Assembly: GCA_965199595.1 (NCBI GenBank) | Contig: OZ241182.1 | Coordinates: forward strand, 124,001 to 188,000 | DNA: 64,000 nucleotides | Reading direction: 5' to 3' | Source of the DNA: JBBROS01 sp965199595 | GTDB taxonomy: Bacteria; Pseudomonadota; Alphaproteobacteria; Acetobacterales; Acetobacteraceae | Part shown: one piece after another, positions 41,854 to 49,766 of the stretch | Layout of the letters: the number at the start of each line of letters is the position of its first letter | How positions within the stretch are numbered: the first letter of the stretch is position 1 | Position numbers and translations under genes: made by a program | Notes under the pieces: generated by a model | What the model was told of the DNA's origin: nothing | What the model saw: only the letters and a program-made list of their open reading frames with translations | Database searches by the model: none

Positions 41854-42876
41854 ATGCGCGGCATCGCCGCCGTGCTGATCGCCGTCCGGCATGTGGACGA
41901 CATCGTCTGGCCCATCCGCTTCGGCGCGTCCTACCTGGCGCTCGACCTGTTCTTCCTGCTCAGCGGCACGGTGATCTGCCATGCCTACGAGCAGCCGCTG
42001 CTGGCCGGCCTGCCGCTGCGGCGGTTCCTCTATGCCCGCCTGGTCCGGATCTACCCGCTCTATCTGCTGGGGACGCTCATCGGCGCCAGCGTCAGCCTCC
42101 TGCAGCCTGGTCTCCTGCAGCATGGCCTCCATGCCGGCGACCTGGTTTCCAGGCTCGGCCTCGCCCTGCTCCTGCTGCCGGATCTCGCCAGCCCCGTCCT
42201 GTATCCGCTGAACAACCCGGCCTGGTCGCTGTTCTTCGAGCTGTGCGCGAACCTGGTCTATGCGCTCCTGCTGCGATACCGCCTGTGGGTGGGGCCCGCC
42301 CTGCTGGCCGTCCTGTCCGCCCTCGCCCTGGTCGCCCTGGTCATCCAGGCGCCAACCCAGGCCCTCGACATCGGCTGGACCCGGCAGACCATCCTGGCCG
42401 GCTTCCCCCGCGTGGGCTTCTCCTTCTTCGCCGGCGTCCTGCTCTATCGCGCGTTCGCCCGCCGCGAGCACTCCCATGCCGTGCCATCCTGGCTTCCGCT
42501 GGCGGTCATCACCGCGGCGCTGATCGCCTCGCCGGGTCCCGGGCTGCAGCCCTGGTATGATCTTGCGGTGGCGATGCTGGCCTTCCCCGCCGCGGTCTAT
42601 GCCGCCCTGGCCTGCCGCCCCGCGGCGCGGCTGGCCCGCGCCTGCGCTCGCGCCTGCGCCCTGGGTGGCCTGGTGTCCTATCCCGTCTATGCCCTGCATG
42701 TGCCGCTCGCGGCGCTACTGGGCCAGGCCGCCACCATGCTGCTGGGCCCATGGTGGCTGGACACGGCGCCAATCCCGGGTCTGCTGTTCCTCGCCGCCCT
42801 CGGGCCCGTGGCGCTGCTGGTGCATCACCGGTTCGACGTCCCGGTCCGCCGGGCGTTGTTGCCCCGCCGGGCTTGA
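41854..42876 (+). CDS. Acyltransferase 3 family membrane protein (OafA-like)
   Basis: 340 residues from the first ATG. The family N-terminus FPVLDGMRGIAAVLIAVRHV begins 8 codons before this ATG, in the same open frame but without an ATG, GTG or TTG, so the true start is uncertain. The catalytic-region His (VRHVDD), the LDLFFLLSGTVICHAYE segment, RLVRIYPLYLLG and about ten membrane spans are typical. Such enzymes acylate polysaccharides or other exported sugars at the membrane. It follows the ushA-like gene by 49 bases and converges on corC. Confidence 0.82.
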   Translation: MRGIAAVLIAVRHVDDIVWPIRFGASYLALDLFFLLSGTVICHAYEQPLLAGLPLRRFLYARLVRIYPLYLLGTLIGASVSLLQPGLLQHGLHAGDLVSRLGLALLLLPDLASPVLYPLNNPAWSLFFELCANLVYALLLRYRLWVGPALLAVLSALALVALVIQAPTQALDIGWTRQTILAGFPRVGFSFFAGVLLYRAFARREHSHAVPSWLPLAVITAALIASPGPGLQPWYDLAVAMLAFPAAVYAALACRPAARLARACARACALGGLVSYPVYALHVPLAALLGQAATMLLGPWWLDTAPIPGLLFLAALGPVALLVHHRFDVPVRRALLPRRA

Positions 42877-42888
42877 TCCGGACGCGCC

Positions 42889-43776
42889 CTACCCGGCCCC
42901 ACCCGTCGCATCCACCGCCTCCAGCCGCCGCACCCGAACCCGGCGGATCCGCCGCGCATCCGAGTCCAGGATCCGGAACTCCAGGTTCGACGGATGGCTC
43001 ACCACCTCCCCGCGCGATGGCACCCGGCCCGCCAGCGTGAACACCAGCCCGCCCACCGTGTCCACATCCGCCGCCCGCTCATCCTCCGTCAGCACCGGGC
43101 CCAGCCGCTCCTCGAACTGCTCGATCGACATGCGGGCATCGATGTCCAGCGCCCCGTCCGGCCGCTCCGTCACCAGCGGCGCCAGCACCTCGTCGTGCTC
43201 GTCGGCGATGTCGCCCACGATCTCCTCGACCAGGTCCTCGATGGTCAGCAGCCCGTCGATGCCGCCGTACTCGTCCACCACCAGCGCCAGGTGCATGCGG
43301 GCCTGGCGCATCTGCAGCAGCAGGTCCAGCACCGGAACCTGCGGCGCCACCATCAGCGGCCGCCGCAGCAGCGCCTCCAGATCGAAGGCATCGGCCCGGC
43401 CCACATAGGCGAACACGTCCTTGATATGGACCATGCCGATGATGTCATCGAGTTCCTCCCGGTACACCGGCAGCCGGGAGTGCGCCTCCCGCCTGATGTG
43501 CTCCAGCGCCTGATCCAGCGTCACGTCCACCGGGATCGCCACAATATCCGCCCGCGGGATCATCACGTCGTCCGCCACCGTTCCGCGCAGGCGCAGCACG
43601 TTGGCGATCAGCGCCCGCTCCTGCCGGTCCAGTTCCGGGATCGAGCCGTCATCGGCGGCACCCTCGGCGCTCTCCTTCACCAGCTCGGCGATGCTCTCGC
43701 GCACCCCGTGCTCCTGCCGCCCCAGGATGCGGCTGCGCACGCGGTCCAGGAAGCCCTTGCCGTTGGCCCCGCTCAT
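42889..43776 (-). CDS. corC: CorC/HlyC-family protein with CBS pair
   Basis: 295 residues. Two CBS domains lie at about residues 75-195 (VMIPRADIVAIPVDVTLDQAL, cited as the VMIPRADIVAIP part; then MHLALVVDEYGGIDGLLTIEDLVEEIVGDI, cited as the VVDEYGGIDGLLTIEDLVEEI part). The C-terminal CorC_HlyC domain has DTVGGLVFTLAGRVP and FRILDSDARRIRRVRVRR. The membrane DUF21 domain is absent, as in CorC itself. It may help Mg/Co handling or be a regulatory partner for ion transport. Its ATG overlaps the ybeY stop as ATGA. Confidence 0.92.
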   Translation of the reverse strand: MSGANGKGFLDRVRSRILGRQEHGVRESIAELVKESAEGAADDGSIPELDRQERALIANVLRLRGTVADDVMIPRADIVAIPVDVTLDQALEHIRREAHSRLPVYREELDDIIGMVHIKDVFAYVGRADAFDLEALLRRPLMVAPQVPVLDLLLQMRQARMHLALVVDEYGGIDGLLTIEDLVEEIVGDIADEHDEVLAPLVTERPDGALDIDARMSIEQFEERLGPVLTEDERAADVDTVGGLVFTLAGRVPSRGEVVSHPSNLEFRILDSDARRIRRVRVRRLEAVDATGGAG

Positions 43777-44273
43777 AGCGTCACTCCGGGACCGCAGCCC
43801 CAGGGGTTCGGCACGCCCAGGCCGCGCAGCACCCGCGCCTCCGCCATCTCCATCCGCCGGGCCTCACCGGCGCCGCCATGGTCCTCGCCCTGCAGATGCA
43901 GCGCGCCGTGCACCACCAGGTGAACCAGGTGGTGCGCCACGCGCCGCCCCGCCGCCCGGGCCTCCCGCCGCACCACGCCGGAGGCCAGGGCGATGTCGCC
44001 GCTCTCGAAGGTCAGCACGTTGGTCGGCTTGTCGCGGCCGCGGAACTCCCGGTTCAGCCGGCGCACCGCGGCGTCGGTGGTCAGCAGCACCGTGCCGCCG
44101 CTGCCCGCCGCCCGCGCCGCGCGCTGCACCAGCAGATCGAGTCGCGGCACCATCAGGCGCCACGCCCTGTCCTCCACGATCACGGAAACCGATCCGGGTT
44201 CTGCCGGGCCTTCGGAATGGAACCCCGCTTGCGCGGGGCCCGGTCTGGAACTGGGTCTACTGTCGGGATCCAT
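43773..44273 (-). CDS. ybeY: Endoribonuclease YbeY
   Basis: 166 residues from the ATG at 44273. The zinc motif HLVHLVVHGALHLQGEDH carries the three conserved His (HGxLHLxGxDH). LNREFRGRDKPTNVLTFE and MVPRLDLLV-type segments fit. YbeY processes 16S rRNA 3' ends and takes part in ribosome quality control. It starts 17 bases inside the end of phoH and overlaps corC by 4 bases, so phoH-ybeY-corC are coupled. About 38 N-terminal residues are Pro/Ser-rich and atypical. Confidence 0.93.
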   Translation of the reverse strand: MDPDSRPSSRPGPAQAGFHSEGPAEPGSVSVIVEDRAWRLMVPRLDLLVQRAARAAGSGGTVLLTTDAAVRRLNREFRGRDKPTNVLTFESGDIALASGVVRREARAAGRRVAHHLVHLVVHGALHLQGEDHGGAGEARRMEMAEARVLRGLGVPNPWGCGPGVTL

Positions 44274-45339
44274 GGCGGTCCTGGTTCTGGGCACCCGCGA
44301 CATCGCGCTGCGCCTGGGCCCGCTGGTCGTAGGCGTTCACGATCGCCGCCACCAGGGGGTGACGCACCACGTCGCGCGTGCCGAAGCGGTTGACCCCGAT
44401 TCCGGGCAGCCCCTCCAGCGTCTCCAGCGCGTCCCGCAGCCCGCTGCGCTGGCCCGCCGGCAGGTCGATCTGGCTGAGGTCCCCGGTGATCACCATGCGG
44501 GTGCCCTCGCCCATCCGGGTCAGGAACATCTTCATCTGCACCGGCGTGGTGTTCTGCGCCTCGTCCAGGATGACGAAGGCATGCGCCAGCGTCCGCCCGC
44601 GCATGAAGGCCAGCGGCGCCACCTCGATCTCTCCGGTGCCCATGCGCCGGATCACCTGGTCGCCCGGCATCATGTCGTTCAGCGCATCGTACAAGGGCCG
44701 CAGATAGGGGTCGATCTTGTCCTTGAGGTCCCCGGGCAGGAACCCCAGCCGCTCGCCGGCCTCCACCGCCGGGCGGGACAGGATGATTCGGTCCACCCGC
44801 CCGGCCTGCAGCATCGCCACCGCCTGCGCCACCGCCAGGTAGGTCTTGCCAGTGCCGGCGGGGCCGATGCCGAACACCATCTCGTGCCGGGCCAGCATGT
44901 CCATGTATGCGGTCTGGCCCGGCGAGCGCGGACCCACCGCACCCCGCCGGGTCTGGATCGCCGGCAGGTCCCGCAGCGGCAGGCGCGGGTCCGTCTCGCC
45001 GCCCTGCGTCCCGTCCAGCCGCCCATCCGCCATGCGCACCGCCGTCTCCACATCGGCGCGGGACACGCCCTTGCCCTGTTCCAGCCGTTTATACAGCCCG
45101 TTCAACGCCGCCGCCGCCAGCTCGATCCGCTGCGGGTCGCCGTTGATCGCCACCCGGTTGCCGCGTGCCGAGAGCCGGACGTTCAAGCCCCGCTCCAGCC
45201 GCACGAGGTTCCGGTCGTGGTCGCCGAGCAACAGGGCGAACAGGTGGTTGTCGGCGAATTGCAGCGTCGTCGTCTTCCCGGCGGCCAGCGCCGCAGGCGC
45301 TTCGGCGGGAACGTCAGGCGAGGCGGTCAGGGTGTTCAA
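44257..45339 (-). CDS. ybeZ: PhoH-like ATPase (YbeZ)
   Basis: 360 residues. A TTG at 45339 overlapping the miaB stop as TTGA (GGAG 11 bases upstream) is the best start; a GTG at 45411 would lie inside miaB. Walker A is GIGPAGTGKTYLAVAQAVA, Walker B is AFVILDEAQN, and the segment between them has SRPAVEAGERLGFLPGDL and MGEGTRMVITGDLSQIDLP. An N-terminal KH-like RNA-binding region spans about residues 20-90. It partners YbeY in RNA handling. Confidence 0.93.
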   Translation of the reverse strand: MNTLTASPDVPAEAPAALAAGKTTTLQFADNHLFALLLGDHDRNLVRLERGLNVRLSARGNRVAINGDPQRIELAAAALNGLYKRLEQGKGVSRADVETAVRMADGRLDGTQGGETDPRLPLRDLPAIQTRRGAVGPRSPGQTAYMDMLARHEMVFGIGPAGTGKTYLAVAQAVAMLQAGRVDRIILSRPAVEAGERLGFLPGDLKDKIDPYLRPLYDALNDMMPGDQVIRRMGTGEIEVAPLAFMRGRTLAHAFVILDEAQNTTPVQMKMFLTRMGEGTRMVITGDLSQIDLPAGQRSGLRDALETLEGLPGIGVNRFGTRDVVRHPLVAAIVNAYDQRAQAQRDVAGAQNQDRHGSRQ

Positions 45340-46676
45340 GCGGCGCTTTGCTCCATGTCCAGGGTTCCACTCAATGAGTTGGGGCGTCCATCCACGATTC
45401 GCACCGGGCACTCACGCCCAATCAACGAAACAGGACCAGAAACGTGCACGGGCTGCAGATAATGTGTTCGCCCGGACAACTGCCCGGGCCTGCGGCCCGG
45501 CCCGGTGAACAGAACCGGCAGCACCAGCCCGGCCATTCCCGCATTGAACGCCGCCTGCTGCTCCCGCAGCAGCGCCTGCAGCCGCTGCAGCCGCTCGTCC
45601 TTCACCGCCTCGGCCACCCGGTTCGGCGCCCCGGCCGCGGGCGTGCCCGGCCGCGGCGAATACTTGAAGCTGAACGCCTGCGCGAACCCCACCCGCCGCA
45701 CCAGGTCCAGCGTCGCCTCGAACTCCGCATCGGTCTCGCCGGGGTGCCCCACGATGAAGTCCGAGCTGAATGCCAGGTCGGGCCGCATCGCCCGCATCCG
45801 GTCCACCAGGTGCAGGTACTCCGCCACCGTATGCTTGCGGTTCATCGCCGCCAGCACCCGGTCCGAGCCCGACTGCACCGGCAGGTGCACATAGGGCATC
45901 AGCTGCGGCACCTCCCGATGCGCCAGCAGCAGGTCCTCGTCCATGTCCCGCGGGTGGCTGGTGGTATAGCGGATGCGCAGCAGGCCCGGCACCGCCGCCA
46001 GCGCCCGCACCAGGCCGCCCAGGCCCCCGGGGTGCTCGTGATAGGCATTCACATTCTGCCCCAGCAGCGTGATCTCCCGCGCGCCCCCCGACACCATGCG
46101 CCGCGCCTCGGCCATCACCGCCTCGGCCGGCCGGCTGCTCTCCGCGCCCCGCGTGTAGGGCACCACGCAGAAGGAGCAGAACTTGTCGCATCCCTCCTGG
46201 ATCGTCAGGAACGCCGCGATGCCCGGCGCGGCCGCGGCCTCCGGCAGCTGGTCGAACTTCTCCTCCACCGTGAAGTCCGTCTCGATCACCGCGCCCCCGG
46301 CCCGCGCCGCCCGCGCCACCATCTCCGGCAGCTTGTGGTAGGTCTGCGGCCCCAGCACGATGTCCACGTAAGGCGCCCGCGCCAGGATTTCCCGTCCTTC
46401 CGCCTGCGCCACGCAGCCGGCCACCGCCAGCACGGTCGCCTGCCCCCGGGCCGCCCGCGCCTCCTTCATCACCCGCAGCCGGCCCAGCTCCGAAAACACC
46501 TTCTCCACCGCCTTCTCGCGGATGTGGCAGGTGTTCAGGATCACCATGTCCGCGTCCTCGGGGGCAGACACCGGCGCATAGCCCAGCGGCGCCAGCACGT
46601 CCGCCATCCGGCCGCTGTCGTACACGTTCATCTGGCAGCCCCAGGTGATCACGTGCAGCGTCTTGATGTTGTTCAC
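45336..46676 (-). CDS. miaB: tRNA-2-methylthio-N6-dimethylallyladenosine synthase
   Basis: 446 residues from a GTG at 46676 (GGAAGG 7 bases upstream). The N-terminal MTTase domain binds one cluster through Cys in TWGCQMN, LNTCHIREKA and VAGCVAQ. The radical-SAM cluster is bound by CDKFCSFC, followed by VVPYTRG. The C-terminal TRAM domain lies in the last 65 residues. It methylthiolates i6A37 in tRNAs. Its stop overlaps the ybeZ TTG. Confidence 0.95.
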   Translation of the reverse strand: MNNIKTLHVITWGCQMNVYDSGRMADVLAPLGYAPVSAPEDADMVILNTCHIREKAVEKVFSELGRLRVMKEARAARGQATVLAVAGCVAQAEGREILARAPYVDIVLGPQTYHKLPEMVARAARAGGAVIETDFTVEEKFDQLPEAAAAPGIAAFLTIQEGCDKFCSFCVVPYTRGAESSRPAEAVMAEARRMVSGGAREITLLGQNVNAYHEHPGGLGGLVRALAAVPGLLRIRYTTSHPRDMDEDLLLAHREVPQLMPYVHLPVQSGSDRVLAAMNRKHTVAEYLHLVDRMRAMRPDLAFSSDFIVGHPGETDAEFEATLDLVRRVGFAQAFSFKYSPRPGTPAAGAPNRVAEAVKDERLQRLQALLREQQAAFNAGMAGLVLPVLFTGPGRRPGQLSGRTHYLQPVHVSGPVSLIGRECPVRIVDGRPNSLSGTLDMEQSAA

Positions 46677-46901
46677 GGCGAGGCCTTCCGCAGCCGGACA
46701 CGGCCCAGCCCGGCCCGAATGGCGGGACCAATGCGGCCCGGCCCGCCGCAGGTCAACCCGCCGCAGGCCAACCCGCCAACGCTCCCGCGCCACAAGGACC
46801 GAACTCCAGGGACCAGACGGCTCCTCCCGCTACCAGGCATCCACGCGCCACTGTGACAGAGAGAGCCGGACGCCTGTCAAGCAAAGAGGCTGCCCAAGCG
46901 C

Positions 46902-47789
46902 CTACCCGACCGCCCGGTTCTGCCGCAGCGCCGCCGCGCCGCCCGCCACGGTGGCCCAGACCGCATCGGCCAGCGCCTTGCGGGACGGGAAATCCGCCGG
47001 GTCCAGCGCGGGGTGCAGCAGCACGGTGGCGCGCAGCCCGCCCCGCCGCTGCGCCAGGCGCCAGAAGTGGCTGGCCAGGTCCATGTCGCCGAACCACGCC
47101 GTCTGCACCCGGCTGGCCCGGCCCAGCGGCAGGCCGCCCATCCGGTCATACACCACCGAGACCGGCTGGATCAGCGGCCCGGCCTGCCCCCCCTCGCAGA
47201 TCGAGAAGAAGGCCGAGCGGAACTTCAGCACGCGCGAGCCATCGTTCGACGTGCCCTCGGGGAACAGCACCAGGTTGTCGCCCGCCGCCAGGCGCGCCCG
47301 CATCGCGTCCCGCTCCCGCCCGGTGTCCTGCGCCCTGCGGCTCACGAACACCGTGCGGCCCAGCCGCGCCACGGTGCGGATCACCGGCCAGCGCCCCACC
47401 TCCTCCTTCGCGATGAAGCAGCCCTCCAGCGTGCCGCCCACCACCAGCACGTCGAGCCAGCTGGAATGGTTGGACGCGAACACCACCGGCCGCCCCGGCG
47501 ACCCGAGGCCCAGCCGCGCCGGCGTGCCCACCATCCGCACCCGCACGCCCATCAGCCGGCTCAGCGTCGCCCAGTACACCCGGGCGAACACCACCTTGCC
47601 CCGCCCCGGCAGCACCAGCAGCAGCGCCTGCACCGGGATGGACAGCGCGGTGAAGCCCAGGATGCCCACCCCCCGGCACGCCGCACGAAGGCGCCCGACC
47701 GGGCCAGGGCCGGACGCGCTGCGCTCATCCTCGGCCGAGGCACGCAGAAAGGGTCCGGGCGAACGTAGCCGAAGGGGGGGCGCCTGCAT
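46902..47789 (-). CDS. plsC: 1-acyl-sn-glycerol-3-phosphate acyltransferase family protein
   Basis: 295 residues from the ATG at 47789. The catalytic HX4D motif is NHSSWLD, the substrate motif is FPEGTSNDGSRVLKF, and VFVSRRAQDTGRER lies between. A membrane helix at about 40-65 (VGILGFTALSIPVQALLLVL) anchors it. It could acylate lysophosphatidate or, given OlsB in this window, lyso-ornithine lipid (OlsA role). The N-terminus (about 35 residues) is Arg/Pro-rich. It is divergent to tamA, with 105 bases between starts. 225 bases separate its stop from the miaB start. Confidence 0.88.
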   Translation of the reverse strand: MQAPPLRLRSPGPFLRASAEDERSASGPGPVGRLRAACRGVGILGFTALSIPVQALLLVLPGRGKVVFARVYWATLSRLMGVRVRMVGTPARLGLGSPGRPVVFASNHSSWLDVLVVGGTLEGCFIAKEEVGRWPVIRTVARLGRTVFVSRRAQDTGRERDAMRARLAAGDNLVLFPEGTSNDGSRVLKFRSAFFSICEGGQAGPLIQPVSVVYDRMGGLPLGRASRVQTAWFGDMDLASHFWRLAQRRGGLRATVLLHPALDPADFPSRKALADAVWATVAGGAAALRQNRAVG

Positions 47790-47894
47790 CCGATGGGGGA
47801 TAGCAAGCCGTAGATGACACAACAACAGCGCCGCGGTGACGAACCTACGAGACCGTGAGGGACAGGACCGCCCGAAATGGGCTAATCGATCCAA

Positions 47895-49766
47895 ATGCAC
47901 CGCATCACCCTGTCGCGCACCCGCCCGCGCACCCTGTGGTGCCTGCTGCTCACCTCCACCCTCGCCGCCATCCCGGCCGAGGCGGCGGACCCGCTGAAAT
48001 ACACCGTCACGCTCAAGCCCACCGGCCAGGCCCCGCTGGACGCCGCCCTGCGCGACACCGCCAGCCTGATCACCCTGAGGGACACCGCACCCGTCGGCCC
48101 CTTCGCCCTGGTCACCCGCGCCCGCGCCGACCAGACCCGGCTGGAGGCCGCCCTCGGCAGCTTCGGCTATTACGACGGCCACGCCGCCATCCGGATCGCC
48201 GGGCGCGGGCTGGACGACCCCGGCCTGCCCGCCGCCCTCGATGCCGCCCCCGGCCCCGTGGACGTCACCATCGCCATCGACCGCGGGCCGGAGTTCAAGC
48301 TGCGCCGGGTCACGCTCGATGGCGGCACCGACCAGGCCGGCCTGGCCGAGGCCCGCGCCGCCCTGAAGCTCGAACCCGGCCAGCCCGCCCTCGCCCGCGA
48401 CGTCCTCGCCGCCCAGGGCCGCATGCTCGAAGCCCTGCGCAGCTCCGGCCACGCGCTCGCCAAGGTGGATGCGCCGGTCGCGATCCTCGAACCCGCCGCC
48501 CATGCGCTGGACATCAGCTTCAAGGTGGATGCCGGGCCGCGGGTGAACCTGGGGCCCATCACCGTGGATGGCCTGGACCGCGTCAATGAAAGCTACGTCC
48601 GCCGCCGCCTGCTGATCCACCAGGGTGAACAGTTCGACCCCGCCAAGATCGAGGCCGCCCGGCAGGACCTCGCCTCCCTCGGCGTGTTCGCCACCGTCCG
48701 CGCCCGCGCCGCCGACAGCCTCGACCCGGCCCGGCAGATCCCGATCGAGATCGACGTCACCGAACGCCCGCGCCACGTCGTCAGCGCCACCGCGGCCTTC
48801 TCCACGGACCTCGGCGCCAGCGCCGGCGTGAGCTGGGCGGACCGCAACCTGTTCGGCAACGCGGAGCAGCTGAAGCTCGCCGCCGCCGCCACCGGCCTGG
48901 GCGGCAGCGCCACCAGGCGGCCGGGCTACGACGTCTCCGCCACCTTCATCAAGCCCGACGTGCTGGTCCGCAACCAGACCGTCACCGTGTCGCTGGAGGG
49001 CATCAAGGAGAGCCTCGACGCCTATGACCGCAAGGCCGTGCTCGCCGGCATCGGCGTCAGCCGCAAGGTCTATGAGGGCCTCACCGTCTCCATCGGCGTC
49101 CAGGCGCAACAATCCAGCATCGCGCAGGAAGGCGTCACCCGCGACTACACCCTGGTGGGCCTCCCGGTCGGCGCGCAGTACGACAGCACCGGACCGGCCG
49201 GGCTGTTCGAGCCGATCCATGGCGTGAAGGCCAGCTTCACCGCCACTCCCACCGCCTCGCTGGCTGCTGGCAGCAACTTCGTGATCCTGCTGGGGTCCGC
49301 CTCCACCTACTTCGATATCGGCCAGACGCTGGGCGGGGCGGAGGGCCGCTCCGTGCTCGCCCTGCGCGCCAGCCTGGGCAGCATCCAGGGTGCCAGCACC
49401 TTCCAGGTGCCGCCCGACCAGCGGTTCTATGCCGGCGGCAGCGGCACGGTGCGCGGCTACAAATACCAGTCGGTCGGCCCCCGCTTCGCCGACCGCCGCC
49501 CCACCGGCGGCACCTCGCTGGGCGCCGCCACCGTCGAATACCGCCAGCGCTTCGGCGAGAGCTATGGCGTGGCCGCCTTCATCGATGCCGGCCAGGTGGA
49601 CACGCGCAGCACCCCCTTCGCCGGCAACCTGCGCGCCGGGGCAGGCGTGGGTGCCCGCTACTACACCGCCATCGGCCCCATCCGCCTCGATGTCGCCGTG
49701 CCGCTCAACAAGCAGAAGGGCGGCGACGCCTTCGAACTCTACATCGGGATCGGACAAGCCTTCTGA
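47895..49766 (+). CDS. tamA: Outer-membrane translocation/assembly protein TamA (BamA/Omp85 family)
   Basis: 623 residues with a signal peptide (cleaved near AEA-AD). POTRA domains occupy the N-terminal half (FGYYDGHAAIRI; RVTLDGGTDQAGL; ITVDGLDRVNESYVRRRLLI-type segments). The Omp85 barrel follows, with RFYAGGSGTVRGYKYQSVGP (substrate lid motif) and a C-terminal strand ending in aromatic F (YIGIGQAF). It helps insert autotransporters and other outer-membrane proteins. Its stop shares a base with tamB. Confidence 0.93.
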   Translation: MHRITLSRTRPRTLWCLLLTSTLAAIPAEAADPLKYTVTLKPTGQAPLDAALRDTASLITLRDTAPVGPFALVTRARADQTRLEAALGSFGYYDGHAAIRIAGRGLDDPGLPAALDAAPGPVDVTIAIDRGPEFKLRRVTLDGGTDQAGLAEARAALKLEPGQPALARDVLAAQGRMLEALRSSGHALAKVDAPVAILEPAAHALDISFKVDAGPRVNLGPITVDGLDRVNESYVRRRLLIHQGEQFDPAKIEAARQDLASLGVFATVRARAADSLDPARQIPIEIDVTERPRHVVSATAAFSTDLGASAGVSWADRNLFGNAEQLKLAAAATGLGGSATRRPGYDVSATFIKPDVLVRNQTVTVSLEGIKESLDAYDRKAVLAGIGVSRKVYEGLTVSIGVQAQQSSIAQEGVTRDYTLVGLPVGAQYDSTGPAGLFEPIHGVKASFTATPTASLAAGSNFVILLGSASTYFDIGQTLGGAEGRSVLALRASLGSIQGASTFQVPPDQRFYAGGSGTVRGYKYQSVGPRFADRRPTGGTSLGAATVEYRQRFGESYGVAAFIDAGQVDTRSTPFAGNLRAGAGVGARYYTAIGPIRLDVAVPLNKQKGGDAFELYIGIGQAF

